Translations under genes and position numbers: made by a program
Shown: piece by piece, positions 12,301 through 27,300 of the stretch
Layout: every line of letters begins with the position of its first letter
Numbering within the stretch: the first letter of the stretch is position 1
The notes under the pieces: model-generated
The model's database searches: none
Told to the model about the DNA's origin: nothing
What the model saw: only the letters and a program-made list of their open reading frames with translations
NCBI GenBank assembly: GCA_003344405.1
Contig: NOWV01000028.1
Span: forward strand, 62,001-126,000
Direction of reading: 5' to 3'
DNA length: 64,000 nt
DNA from: Trichoplax sp. H2
Lineage: Eukaryota > Placozoa > Uniplacotomia > Trichoplacea

Positions 12301-14510
12301 TTATATATAATGACAGCACTTATTTTATAGTCAGGATACTTATTCGTAAGTTACTTTAATATCTTAGGGATAGAATGAACTTAAAAGTCCCTATCTATTT
12401 CTCGACTGGTTTAACAGAGAAGGTGTATATTTATTTATTAAATTATCAAATGGAAAGCAAAAAATTATGTAACCTGAATTCTGATGTGTTATAGGCAAAT
12501 CATTATTATAAATTATTCATTACTTGGACAAATCAGAAAATTCGACGAACATTCGTACAACATAATATGTTCGAATTTAAGCATATAAAGGTATTGTTGA
12601 TTATCCATCGAAAAGTTTATCAAATAATTGTCTTACATACTATTTTTGCGTCTTGTTGTTAGCCTTTCGATCGCGCCCTGATTGATAATCCTAATCCTAT
12701 GGTAGGCCGTTTAGACTGTTGATACTCTCAGAAATACTTGATAATATTAATCCTTAAGATTTTTTACAGGTTGTATTTGCTACGCCAGGCATGCTTCATG
12801 GCGGTCTCTCACTTCAAATATTTAAAAAATGGGCACCAGATGATAAAAATATGGTATTGTTGCTCTTCCTTGTTAAATTACGTCTATACTGTATATTGTA
12901 TCAATTATTAATTATCAGATAAATAGCAGTGTTAACCTTGTAAATCCTATAAAATTTTGCACGATTAGGTCATTTTACCAGGCTACTGCGTTGCTGGTAC
13001 AGTAGGAAATAAAATTTTATCTGGTCAAAGAACCGTAGAATTAGAGAATAAACAAATAGTGAGTATTATTGAGAAAATGATACTTCACTGGTCCTATGAA
13101 TACGGTCTGTGAATACGGAATTAACTATATTATTTTGTGCATTGTAATCTATAGATTGATGTGAAATTAGCCGTGGAGTATATGTCATTTAGGTAGATAA
13201 CATTTGTTTGCAATAAACTAATAATTGTTGAACTAATCTAAAATTTCGGATTAAATCACTTTGCAGTGCTCACGCTGATGCTAAAGGAATCATGCAATTA
13301 ATTAAACATGTAAGCAGATATATTAAACCGTCATCTTTTTCCACTGTAAATGACTTGAAACAACTAAGTATTAATTATAAAAAGTAAGCGATATGCTGCA
13401 GTTGATACAGTCTAAAGAACTGAATTATGTGTATTCTCGTCAATATTTAGGCCGAACCTGAAAATGTGATGCTTGTTCACGGAGAGGCGAGCAAAATGAA
13501 TTTTTTAATGCAAAAAATAGAACAAGAAATTGGTAAGTCATTAGGTCGTCAATGCAGTAAATTTCTTGGTGTTGAACTATAGCATTGGTTATATAAAGAA
13601 GTATCATTCTAAATCAAAGGTACCCCGTGCTATATGCCAAAAAATGGCGAAACTGTGAAAATCAGGGCTTCGCCCAAAATAGCTGTAGATATGTCGTTCG
13701 AGCTATATAAGCAAAACCAGCCACAGATTTCTTTGAAGTCTCATATCCATGAAAATAAGAAGCCTCGATTAGATGTAGATCCTCGCATAATTGAAGGAGT
13801 TATTATCATGGATGACAACGTAATTTTTTAGTTTCTCGTTCGTTTAACATGTGTGTTTACGTTGAATTCGCACTATTTGTATGACATTTGTTTAACTTGG
13901 AAATAAATTCAATTTTGGCAGTCAACAAGATTGGTCGACTCTAAGCAAGCTCTCCACGAACTTGGAATGAAAAGCCATAATTTAAATTTTTGCAGTACTA
14001 TAAGCGTACCGGATAAAGTAGTTCGCAATGAACTACTACGTGAACTGTACTTACATGTTAAGAGGTAACTTTACTTTTCACCAACTCACTTGTTCATTTA
14101 TGAGATAATTCATTATATCGAATGAATCGATTAATCTACTATGGCAATATTTTAGTGATTTCCCTAAAGAAGAAGTATCCCAGTCATCAGATGGCTCTAT
14201 TAAATTGCATTCTGTTGTTATTGAGGTAAAAATTTACAGTACAGGAATAGGTACTGAATAACCATAACAGTAAAATGGCAATGCTAATATCTCGCATCTT
14301 CTACTATTTCCTAACCTATTTTAGTATCAAGTAAATGATGATAGTGAGGCAGTTATTGCAATTTCGTGGGATTACAAGGTAAAATTTTGTTTATTTTACA
14401 AGTAAAAATGTCGAATCATGCTGAAGATTTAAGCATTTTACTTTTAGGATGAAAATTTTGGTTCTTCAGTTGTCTCTATAATCCAACAGAGGCTAACAGG
14501 AAAAGCATGA
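9344..14510 (+). CDS. INTS11: Integrator complex subunit 11, MBL/beta-CASP endonuclease
   Basis: About 25 short exons with consensus splice sites, read end to end in one frame. Exon 1 is 9344-9371 (MPEIKVVPL), exon 2 only 12 nt (9494-9505), the last ends KAGTA-less ...RLTGKA at TGA 14508. The metallo-beta-lactamase part shows [17 protein letters not shown] (HxHxDH zinc motif), GHVLGAAMF and [13 protein letters not shown]. The beta-CASP domain has [24 protein letters not shown] and [16 protein letters not shown], then [17 protein letters not shown] and [15 protein letters not shown]-terminal Integrator-type region follows. All catalytic residues I can check are present. By family, INTS11 is the Integrator nuclease that cleaves snRNA 3' ends and paused RNA polymerase II transcripts, paired with INTS9; it resembles CPSF73 but matches INTS11 better ([22 protein letters not shown]). 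Confidence 0.96.
9494..9505 (+). other. INTS11: 12-nt microexon of INTS11
   Basis: Sequence GCGCTGGACAAG between an AG acceptor and a GT donor. It joins the G left by exon 1 and the AC opening exon 3 to give G-A-G-Q-D, exactly the conserved GAGQDVG start of the INTS11 MBL domain. Without it the frame would hold but the conserved residues would be lost. Confidence 0.88.
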
Positions 14511-15141
14511 AGTAATACTATTACAGAATTGCGAAGAATTCTCTTCAGGGAAACGCTGTATTTATAATACGCTTTACAAAACTATACAGTATATTACTTT
14601 AATATCTGTAGTAGCCCAAATAATGTATATTAGATCCTCAGTCATTACTTATTATGTTGCAAGTGAGATGTTTACGGAGAAAATGAGTTGATATCTTTAA
14701 TTTGCAGCCAATGTGTACTCTTGTGGATACTGCATAAACTATAATAACTGTTGAAATGCGATGCATGACTAGTGACGAGAAAATACTTATAAAAAACCCT
14801 ATATCTACGGATAGCATACTGTATGGTATGTAAATCCGCTTGCTGGTTTACTACTTGTTATCTATTTCAATTTGAAAGATGCATAGATTTGATACAACGT
14901 CCTTTCGCATCAAATATAGAAAATATTCATGAAGGATAGATAGCACATTATACAAAACTACAGCTTCTCTCTTGACCAAAGTAGATCAAATATAAATTAA
15001 CGATTTTTTTTACTCGTATAATGCCTAAAAAAGAAATGACAAAGGAATAAACATAATTTAATGATTCCCTATCATGGATGATAATAGTATATTAACCTTA
15101 AGGAAAAGATAAATCCTTAATTGTAATATCGACAAGCTAAC
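14511..15141. other. Intergenic DNA between convergent INTS11 and SRM
   Basis: No conserved coding sequence was recognised. The last few codons of the spermidine synthase gene may lie here in a short terminal exon that I could not identify. Confidence 0.5.
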
Positions 15142-16968
<1,827 letters not shown>

Positions 16969-17231
16969 TTTAATTGCACTGTCAAAAATGAATAATAATG
17001 GAAATGATGAATTATGAACAACACCCTTGAACGAGACGTGCACATCCAATAAATCTTGTAATCTAATGATAGCATGGATACATTCTAGTCCTAACCCAAC
17101 TTGGTTATGGCTGAAGTTGACTGAGCAAGATGAAGAGGAGCCTGTAGGAGGTGCAGGTGGCGATAGATTGAATTTTCTGCAGTCGTGGAGTCGAGCACGT
17201 CCTGGAATGGACTGCCAGAAGGAAGGAATTC

Positions 17232-18806
17232 TGAAGAATCCCGGGCTTCTATACAGTACAATATACTATAAACTGTACACTGTACACGGTACATAGTCCA
17301 GTACAGTACCACGGTGCTACAGTACGCCGTACTGTAAGGTACAGTATAAATTTGGTTAGTCGCATTAGCCATTCTACTGTACTGTACTGTACACTCTACC
17401 ATTCTACAGTACTGTACACTGTACAGTACAGTATTTCATTCTTTTTGGTACTGTACACTGTAGACTGAACAGTGAACACGTGTACTGTACAGTATAGTAC
17501 TGTATTGTACTGTATGGTATGCTGAATTAATTAATCTAATTAAATCTTTCTTTCGATTTGAAGATGGCAACGAATATATCGAAATTCTTGTCATGTGCTG
17601 GGACAATTCTTTGCATGTTGGTAGAAAGGACGCTAGTTGTACATGAGTTGAAACCGTATGTTTTCTTTTTCTCTATAGTTAAAGATAAAATAAGTACCGT
17701 AGAGTACACTGCACAGTGGACTGATTCAGCATGCACAAAGTCGCGAATTGTCCAGCTTACACACTTTCATTTCATGTCATACTAGACCTTTATATTTAGT
17801 GGGAGTCGTCATCGCATTTTTGGGAATACCATATTTAATGTGGGTAGCACTAATTAGGAACCCACACTATTCGTTTGTCCACACTAATTGCCGTAGGTAG
17901 TACTGTATAGTAGTCTATGGTAATGCACAATACACTCAGCCACTTGAGAATTGATTTTCCGTACACTTCGCTGAAACTGCTCTGCCGACACATTCTACGC
18001 TAGTGAATAGACAGTACAGTATATCCATGTTGATCCCTCTGATGTCCCTGTGTGATAATAGATTTTGAAAATATTGTAATTTAAGGCCACATTGCAACAC
18101 TATACTGTAGTGACTCATGGTTTCCTTCTGTACAAGCAGTACATGCCTTACTAAAGTTACCACAAATAGCTTAGGCAAATAGGAAAGTGCGGAGGAGAGA
18201 TTTAGACGACAATATTTTGCAAAGCACTACCATTAGAGTCAGATCAGCAAACACTGTACTATATACTATACTGTACAATGGACATATTGACTTAGGAACT
18301 TAGTAAAAGGATGTATTGACCATATGCTAAATACTCTCTCTCTCTACTCCCTGGTACGCCCGGTAGGGCACTAATGGAAAAGCATCCACGGTAAGATGTC
18401 AACGCACATTGTAGTCCATACTTTCACTAATCGACAGTAATGTAGTATTTAATGAGCAATAATTGGGGTTAAGTACCGGTCAGTTCCTAGTCACTTTCTA
18501 GGAAGGTATCGGTTAAAAATAAACTACTGACAGTAGTGTAGCGTAAAAAATCTCAGCTCGACTACGTCATAGGATAATTAATCTTAAAATAGACGTAACT
18601 AGACATAACCTTATAACAATATGCAAAACGATCTACTACCCGACCTAGCGGGTATGCTACATTAAATAGAGGAAATCACACAATATTTTTGCACAATTGG
18701 ATTTCGATAGATAAATCCTAAACTATTATGTGTTATTCGATGCTTATGCAACTTTACTTCCATATAGATTGTTTGATCCAGTAGATAAAGACTCGACGAG
18801 AAAGCA
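17232..18806. repeat. Haplotype copy 1 of a non-coding segment left of the gap
   Basis: From AAGAATCCCGGGCTTC to GACGAGAAAGCA this 1575-nt block recurs at 18827-20580 with small differences, ending exactly at the 20-N gap. The frames it contains, about 60-90 codons, are mirrored in both copies without an obvious family and are not called as genes. It is better read as an unmerged allele than as a true tandem duplication. Confidence 0.85.
17255..17515. repeat. GTACW array upstream of SRM (allele 1)
   Basis: Dense TACTG/TACAG units with many perfect GTAC-centred palindromes such as CTGTACAG and CAGTACTG. It starts about 290 bp upstream of the SRM ATG on its 5' side. The allelic array is at 18843-19100. 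Confidence 0.85.
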
Positions 18807-18826
18807 NNNNNNNNNNNNNNNNNNNN
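18807..18826. other. Assembly gap (20 N)
   Basis: Exactly 20 N. The left flank ends and the right flank begins at the boundaries of a duplicated block. Confidence 0.99.
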
Positions 18827-18842
18827 AAGAATCCCGGGCTTC

Positions 18843-19100
18843 TATACAGTACAATATACTGTAAACTGTACACTGTACACGGTACATAGTCCAGTACAGT
18901 ACAGTACCACGGTACTACAGTACACTGTACTGTAAGGTACAGTATAAATTTGGTTAGTCGCATTAGCCATTCTACAGTACAGTACAGTACAGTACAGTAT
19001 TTCATTCTTTTTGGTACTGTACACTGTAGACTGAACAGTGAACACGTGTACTGTATACTGAGTGTACAGTACAGTATAGTATTGTACTGTACTGTATGGC
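18843..19100. repeat. GTACW array (allele 2)
   Basis: Allelic counterpart of 17255-17515. At the same flank (after GCCATTCTAC) this copy carries a run of AGTAC units where copy 1 carries TGTAC units, so unit orientation as well as number varies. Confidence 0.8.
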
Positions 19101-19986
19101 ATGCTGAATTAATTAATCTAATTAAATCTTTCTTTCGATTTGAAGATGGCAACGAATATATCGAAATTCTTGTCATGTGCTTGGACAATTCTTTGCATGT
19201 TGGTAGAAAGGACGCTAGTTGTACATGAGTTGAAACCGTATGTTTTCTTTTTCTCTATAGTTAAAGATAAAATAAGTACTGTACAGTACACTGCACAGTG
19301 GACCGATCCAGCATGCACAAAGTCGCGAATTGTCCAGTTTACACACTTTCATTTCATGTCATACTAGACCTTTATATATAGTGGGGGTCGTCATCGCATT
19401 TTTGGGAATACTATATTGAATGTGGGTAGCACTAATTAGGAACCCACACTATTCGTTTGTCCACATTAATTGCCGTAGGTAGTGTAGTAGTCTATGGTAA
19501 TGCACAATACACTCAGCCACTTGAGAATTGATTTTCCGTACACTTAGCTGAAACTGCTCTGCCGATGCATTCTACGCTAGTGAATATACAGTACAGTATA
19601 TCCATGTTCATCCCTCTGATGTCCCTGTGTGGTAATAGATTTTGAAAATATTGTAATTTAAGGCCACATTGCAACACTATACTGTAGTGACTCATGATTT
19701 CCTTCTGTACAAGCCGTACATGCCTTACTAAAGTTACCACAAATAGCTTAGGCAAATAGGAAAGTGCGGAGGAGAGATTTAGACGACAATATTTTGCAAA
19801 GCACTACCATTAGAGTCAGATCAGCAAACACTGTACTATATACTATACTGTACAATGGACATATTGACTTAGGAACTTAGTAAAAGGATGTATTGACCAT
19901 ATGCTAAATACTCTCTCTCTCTACTCCCTGGTACGCCCGGTAGGGCACCAATGGAAAAGCATCCACGGTAAGATGTCAACGCACAT

Positions 19987-20182
19987 GGGTGGCCACTGGC
20001 CAGCCTCCTTGCTATTGATCATAAACTATACTATAATTATATATAATCATACAGTACTTATTAACAAGTCAGTATATATATAGAGACAGTTACTATTCTC
20101 GGCGCTCAATCGGAACCGATATACACCGTAGCGATATGTAGCACTAGAGTAGCCTGGTTTTGTCTTACTTCCATCATGAACT
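19987..20182. other. 196-nt indel between the two haplotype copies
   Basis: Copy 2 reads GCACAT, then 196 nt starting GGGTGGCCACTGG, then TGTAGTCC. Copy 1 reads GCACAT directly into TGTAGTCC. I saw no clear terminal inverted repeat or target duplication, so insertion and deletion are both possible. Confidence 0.8.
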
Positions 20183-20582
20183 TGTAGTCCATGCTTTCAC
20201 TAATCGACAGTAATGTACTATTTAATGAGCAATAATTGGGGTTAAGTACCGGCCAGTTCCTAGTCACTTTCTAGGAAGGTATCGGTTAAAAATAAACTAC
20301 TGACAGTAGTGTAGCGTAAAAAATCTCAGCTCGACTACGTCATAGGATAATTAATCTTAAAATAGACGTAACTAGACATAACCTTACAACAGTATGCAAA
20401 ACAATCTACTACCCGACCTAGCTGGTATGCTACATTAAATAGAGGAAATCACACAATATTTTTGCACAATTAGATTTCGATAGATAAATCCTAAACTATT
20501 ATGTGTTATTCGATGCTTATGCAACTATACTTCCATATAGATTGTTTGATCCAGTAGATAAAGACTCGACGAGAAAGCATAC

Positions 20583-21328
20583 GAAGTTGCAAAGTCTAGG
20601 ATAGAATCAAATTCAAGTGATCACATATCTATAGTACTACTGTTGTGGTTTATCTACACTGTAACGTATTTCATTTCCGTTATTTTACTATACGAAGATA
20701 TCTCGTAAATACCCTCATTTAAATACGTGCATTAAATTAACTCATTTGGTCATAATGAATCAATTCACTAATCAATAATAGCATTAAATGGACCACTGGT
20801 TGTGGCATCGTTGAAGTGTTGTTATTTTTAATTGTACATAGGTTCCGGTATAAATACAATGGTGTCGGAGCCCTCGCAAATTCCTCTGCTCGATTAATAT
20901 CACAATATAATCATTATAACAGAAAGAAGAAAAAAAGACAGAAATTATACGGCTATAATACAATATACCTTACTACCGATATAATATAAAAATGGCTTTA
21001 CCAAATGCGCTGTCATAGGATATGTTTCCACCTAAAGGTACTTCCAATACTGTACAATATGGAGCTAAATGCAGTAGAAATTTTTAAACGTTCAAAGAAA
21101 TAGAGTTGCGCACGTATATGTACATTGTACACTACACTAATTCGTACTGTTATATTCGTATACTCGTATCACCATTGGTATCTACATGATAAAAATGGCT
21201 CATCTAAAAATAATAACTCATCATTGTATATTATAAATTGCAATTTATCAATGGAATAACGGTTGCTTTAATGCCAAGTTGTCATCTTCTATGGTATACT
21301 TCTCATTTTGCCAATCTAGTCGAAAAAT
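20583..21328. other. Intergenic DNA downstream of NPHP4
   Basis: AT-rich; no coding sequence or recognisable RNA gene seen. Confidence 0.5.
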
Positions 21329-24300
21329 TTACATATATTTAACTTTAACGCAAAATGTTTCTTCATTCTTATCATCTTCATCGTTAATAAAAATAAAGAT
21401 TTCCACAATATTTCGATCATCGCTAGGCAAGAATTTTAACCCAATCATGTGTGATCCGCCACCTTCAACCTGGTAAAATTAGATAAACTTGTTTTTTAAT
21501 CTAATTTAAGCAATACATTTAGCCGATATCATCGAATTTGGTAACTCTGTACTAATTCCTTATGGTATTATAATTAAGAAGTGATTACTATTACGACCAA
21601 CCTCAATGAGGCCTTCGCGAAATTGTAACAAATCTTCACGATTGCATTTTAAACGAAATCTCTTTCGCATCGGATAAGGATTTGTAAAAGATATTCTCTA
21701 TAAGTAATAAACATGTCCAAGGCAATTACAATAAGTCAATAGTGTCAGTGTCTTTCGGCTACATCCTCCTTCATAATTACGTAGCTCATCTATATAACGG
21801 GCTAGAAATAATTTATATTCAAATGCAATTCGAATGGGACCAACCTTATTGGAACTTTTACCAGCAACGATATTAATCTCAAACGCTTTAGAAATTATTG
21901 GCAATTTAACGGCTACGCAAACCAGCCAAGAGTGGACAAGTTGATGATACTCCGTATCTGTTATAGTGTTAAAATTGCAATAACGTTTAACACAACCTCA
22001 AGTTCAGAATTCTAATACTAATTTCCTAATTAGTACTATTTGGTAGGTCAAGATGCCTGTCTGTCTCCGTTATAAAGTAATCAACATTAAATTATAGTAG
22101 TGAAACTTACCAACGACGTTAATATACATAATTCTTTGACCGGATGATTTCGGTATTACTGTTACTATTAATTCGTGGACTGAATTGGCCATCAACATAA
22201 ATTCATTTGTTGGAGCGATCTAAAACGAAGACATAGATAATGTAGGTCATAACTGATTGGTTTTCTCCTATTAGAATATACTGTATTGTATGGTATGGAA
22301 TACAAATGATATAGGTTTCTATGGTTAACAATTATATCTTTAAATCAAATTAACTTTATCATTATCGATAAACCTTACCATTAATTCTGCCGGATGAGAA
22401 GAATAACATTGAATTAATCTTGACACCGGAGTCCCTCGTAATATCAACGACTGCTTTAATGTCTGCCCTTCTGTTGCACAAATATCGACCCTAAATGAAG
22501 AGGATAAAAAAGACAAAATTACCATTACTGATATTAGCTGCAACTGCTTAACTTAATAATGATTTCGATAGTTTCAAGAATAAACACCATCCTCATTATT
22601 CATGTGTTATTAAATTTTATAATTTCTATTCTTGCTACCTTTGCTGCGCGTGGATGAAGAATTGCCATGTCTGTATCGGTCTCGATAAATAATTATCCCT
22701 ATTATTTAAGAATCAAATTTCTTATTGCAAATAAATCGATTTTCGAAGTAATATACTATTATAAACTTCAAATAATCTGAATATTAATATCATATATGAA
22801 ATGAAATAGTAATTATTAATAAGATCATAAAATGCATGCTGTAATTTGTACGCATTTACTTCGTTTATATTACCAAACGTAGAACTAGGTTACTGGACTA
22901 AATTAATGAGCTTAGCATTGCTATAATCATAGCATGAACAATTAATATATAATGTTTGTCTATACCATGTACGCTACTCAATGTAGGCTATAACAATTGA
23001 TCAGGTTTACGAATATTATAAATATTGTTTACCACAATCGTATATTCGTATCATCTTCAGAAAGTACGTGCTTGTATATAGTTTTATTCACGTATATCAC
23101 TTAGTATGCACCACGTTATTAGACTAATACAATTGTAAACGTATCAATACTAAATTAATGAAACTCAATTCAAAGATTGTCAAGGGTATTTAGATCTATT
23201 ATTGGTGTATATAGTATGTGATTAGAACTATTGCAATTTATCCAATTTCTCAGTGATAATGGGTTAGTAAAATTTTACCATAGTATCATTCTGTTAGCCA
23301 TTATAAAAGTTTAGTGACTTACGAGAATAAAAGCAGATAGAATCGCTTAACACTTGGTGACTGACTGCATGCTACTTTAAGAAAAATGTCTTGTGGCTCT
23401 CCGGGAAACTACATATAATCACGACATACCCAAGATATTTCAAGTTGATAATCAGTAACATGGTACATCATGAGAAAAATGGAATGAGTCAGTAAAATTA
23501 CATATATGGCAAAGAGATACCGAACATCAAAAAAATAAAAAAAAAAGACTTACTGTAGGTTTACTGTCACAAACAACATTTGGATCGCTGCACTTGACAT
23601 ATAATTGCTTTTGATCATCGACATCAGTCATAAAAGAACCACCTGATAGCCATTGGAACAAGGTATCATTAAAAATAACATTCAGGCAGAGAAATATTTT
23701 AGAAGTTATCTATTTCTTTGCTAGGCTATTTCAGTTTGGTTGATCGTAGATTTGCTATGCCTTATTAATTATTTTAAGCAGATTTCTTAAATTTTTCTTA
23801 ACCTGTATTAGAACGCCATGGTGGTAAACGAATAGAACGTTTAAAGAAAGAATTTTCAGGATGATAAAATCGAAATGTTTGATCAATAATGTGCGGCTGA
23901 GGTTCCACATGTAAGGCTAAGATAGCTACCGGATTCTCGTTCGATTTCGTAACAAAGCTGACCTAGATGTCCAAAGATTAGTTTTATTGTAGACAATTTA
24001 TTCAAATAAGTCAATTAAAGCGTTTCTTAGCTAATTCATAGTTAATCGAGAAAATAGATTTTATTTTAATACCTTAATTGTACGTGGTTGTATGCACGTA
24101 ATTTTGCCTAATTGCTGTTTAAATTCTACCACCGACTGTGATGGTGGTTTGATCGATGCTACACTTTCCTACACATAGATTAAATTCAGTTAATGATAAA
24201 ATTAAATACGTAATGCATAATAAATTTAGCTCTATTATCGTAATAAGTTAAAATTTGTAGTTTTAATTGCTAAAATTTCCTCCGGAAATTACTCGGACCA

Positions 24301-27300
24301 ACTATACTAAGCTTAACCTGATCACGTGCTAAATGGTCAGCCCGAAAACTTTGAAACTTAAAAGGAATATTGACCACTTCTGATGGCTTCATAAATATTT
24401 CTGGATGTTGCCCTTGACTATCTTGATTGAACATGTTTTCTTCTAATGGTGTATGAACTTCATGGAGCTTCTTATAATGTCGCCATTCTCTCGAACTAGT
24501 TAAAATCCTACAGAGATCATTTAGTCATAGCGATCAAAATAACAATTTTAGCTCCATCAAACACATAAACATAGTACGAAGTTCAGCAACAGTATAAATT
24601 GCGCGAACAACTCATAGACTGAGTATTAGTACGTTCTATAATTAATAAAACTCCCTATCTACGTACCTTAAATCGGGATCATCACATTTAATAATAATAT
24701 TTTGTTCTTGATTGTATGGATTTTTAAATGAAAATTCGAAGAATTCTGCGCTACCAAAGGATGGATGAATAACATGGCGAGATGTGATAGCATCATATAA
24801 TATATTGGTGATGCCTTCATGTTTAGACATTTCCCTATTCAAATTTCCAAGATAGAATAGTAAAAGAGTATTAATTTGCGATTGTTAATCATAAAAATGG
24901 TACAATTTATTTATATCAGCCACTTTAGAATATAAATTTAAAGTAGAAGTTTCTAGTGAACCTAAATTTTTCAACAGTTCTCATATCACGTAATCGATTA
25001 ACTTTCTCTTCATTTTGCACCTAGTCGTGACAGTAATCAATTCAATTTTGATATTAGTCAGGTGAGACAATCAAAAATGTCCAAGATAACATTAATGAGT
25101 TACAGAATCTAGTTTGTTAACATACCAGACGAATATTTGTACTTTCACCCATGCTTGCCATATTTCTTCGAACTGCTTCCATTCTAGCCATTTTTCTAAT
25201 GAAAAATAAAGTATACAGATTTGAAAAAGAAATTTATACTCGTACTGTCGTACACGTACACATTTTAACGAAAAGGTCCAATATCGCAAATGTATTGAGA
25301 TATGTATAATACATTGCACTACTCAAATTTTTATTCAGAAATTGAGGTTGTTGCCAAAGATATCGAGAGGTATCAAAATGATGCATTTATATCTCAATGT
25401 TTAAAATGTTAGTGCAAGGGTGCAATACATATTTCTATTACTTCAAATATAGTATCTGTATATATTTGGCTAGGTCTCTCTCTTCATTATATAAGTATAA
25501 TATAAAGAGGCGCCTATAAACAAGCTTACATTCAATGCTGTATTTAACTAGTTTTGACTAATTCTATGACAACAATTACTATTAAGATATCGTTGGAGCA
25601 ATATTTTACTAATTTTTTTTTCTGCGAAAAAATAAACGTTGGTACCTTAATCGTGCTGCATCATTTTCTTTACCGGCTTCAGTTGGATCATGAAGAGTTT
25701 TGGCTTTCCGCGTTAGCAGAGCAGACGCAAGTTCAGTACTACTTTCCGACAGCAGCTTTGCAGTTTTAATTAAACGTTGCTTAGATCCTAGATCAACATA
25801 TACGAGTTTAAGCAACTTTAGAAACCGAACTAGATAACTCTGAAGATACGCTTTCGTTTAAATGGAATACATTTGCTTACCAGCCGTCTCATTTCTAATC
25901 TCTCCGCCTTTAGCAGTCACCGATGGAATAATTTTAGCTTTAGGAATGGGTTCCATGCCTAGATAATTATCGTTTTAAATAGAGAAATGCTTATAAATGT
26001 ATTTGAATAGCAAAATTTTTCCTTCAGAGAATTTGTATAGAGCAAAGAAATGGGCTGCTAAAGATTTCTGTAACGTCTTACGATTTTATGATAACGCGGG
26101 AATAGCACTTTAAATATTTATTTAATATATCAGCCATACGTAATCATTATAATTATTTACCTCTTTTAGCTTTGTTAACGTCACTAACATTGCCTATATT
26201 AGCTACTTTCATATGTAATTTGCCACGTAATCTTAACTTTGTCCCAACAGGTCTAATACTTCCTGTCCTACTCTGTTAATATTTAACGGCATCATAAGAA
26301 ATCTCGTTATATTGCTAATTTCATTGAATTACTATCATAATAGTTTTCATTTTAGCCAGGATTATCCTGGTATTCCTTGAAGAAATAAATACTGAAATAG
26401 TAATACCGATAACTGTTATCTTTATTCTACCGTCATTAACTGTCTCGATTTTGAGTTTTGTAGTTATGGATTTACTATACAGTAATAATTAATGATTACA
26501 GCCAACAACAATTTTGCTTTAATATAGTAGATAATTTTTAAACGTCAATTTGACAGTAGTACAAATAGACTTACTAAGTCTCCTGTTAAAATAGGAGCAT
26601 CGCGATCATACTCAGTGGAAATAATATCTAGTTCAACGGCCATTTGAACAGCTTCTCGACCCTGCCGAACTAGATTCTATGATAATAAAAAGGAATCATT
26701 ACGATTGAAAAGGTGCTATTTTCATTTAGCGCCCGTACTATCATCTCGCACCTTCAGACTTAATGATGTTGAACCAATTAATAGCAATGAATCAGCATCC
26801 CATATATCGATATGAAGTGTATGAGCTCGTAGATATTGTGTAAATGTGAGATATTCATCGGGTTGCATAAAGGCTGGATCGATATTGAATGATAGCTATA
26901 TATTTATTAAACAATAACGCACTTTTATTACGAGAATTAAAGACAAATAATAATCTTGATCTAATGCTTAAATTTTTGTTTGCTTGCTTTATGTACTGTT
27001 TACCTGGTAGCCAGGTGGTTCATCAGCAATACTTCCATCTTTATTTAGCCTTCGAAATATGCAAGGGACAGACAATGGATCTGTTATGCTACTACCTCTA
27101 CTTTCTTCTACTACTTTCAGCCTTGAAAGATGGCAATAAAATGCATAATCAGTAATACTAGCTAACAAATCTCATAACTAATCTATTTAAAAATCAGATA
27201 TCAGTCGTTCATGAAGTAGTACAATCCAAACAATATTTTAATCATAAGGATATTAATGTAATGATTACAAAAAAAATTTCGTTATATGACTTCTCCACGA

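Larger units (their letters stand above)
18827..20580. repeat. Haplotype copy 2 of the non-coding segment
   Basis: 1754-nt near-copy of 17232-18806, beginning at the first base after the gap and running into unique sequence at the point where copy 1 stops. It differs by point changes, array length and a 196-nt stretch at 19987-20182 absent from copy 1. Confidence 0.85.

Noticed and set aside
17536-20083. Paired frames of 60-90 codons repeated in both haplotype copies
   Set aside because: They are preserved only because the DNA is duplicated; they show no domain, and frames overlap on both strands.
18827-20580. True tandem duplication of a 1.6-kb unit
   Set aside because: Copy borders coincide exactly with the 20-N gap, as at the other five gaps, which points to unmerged alleles.
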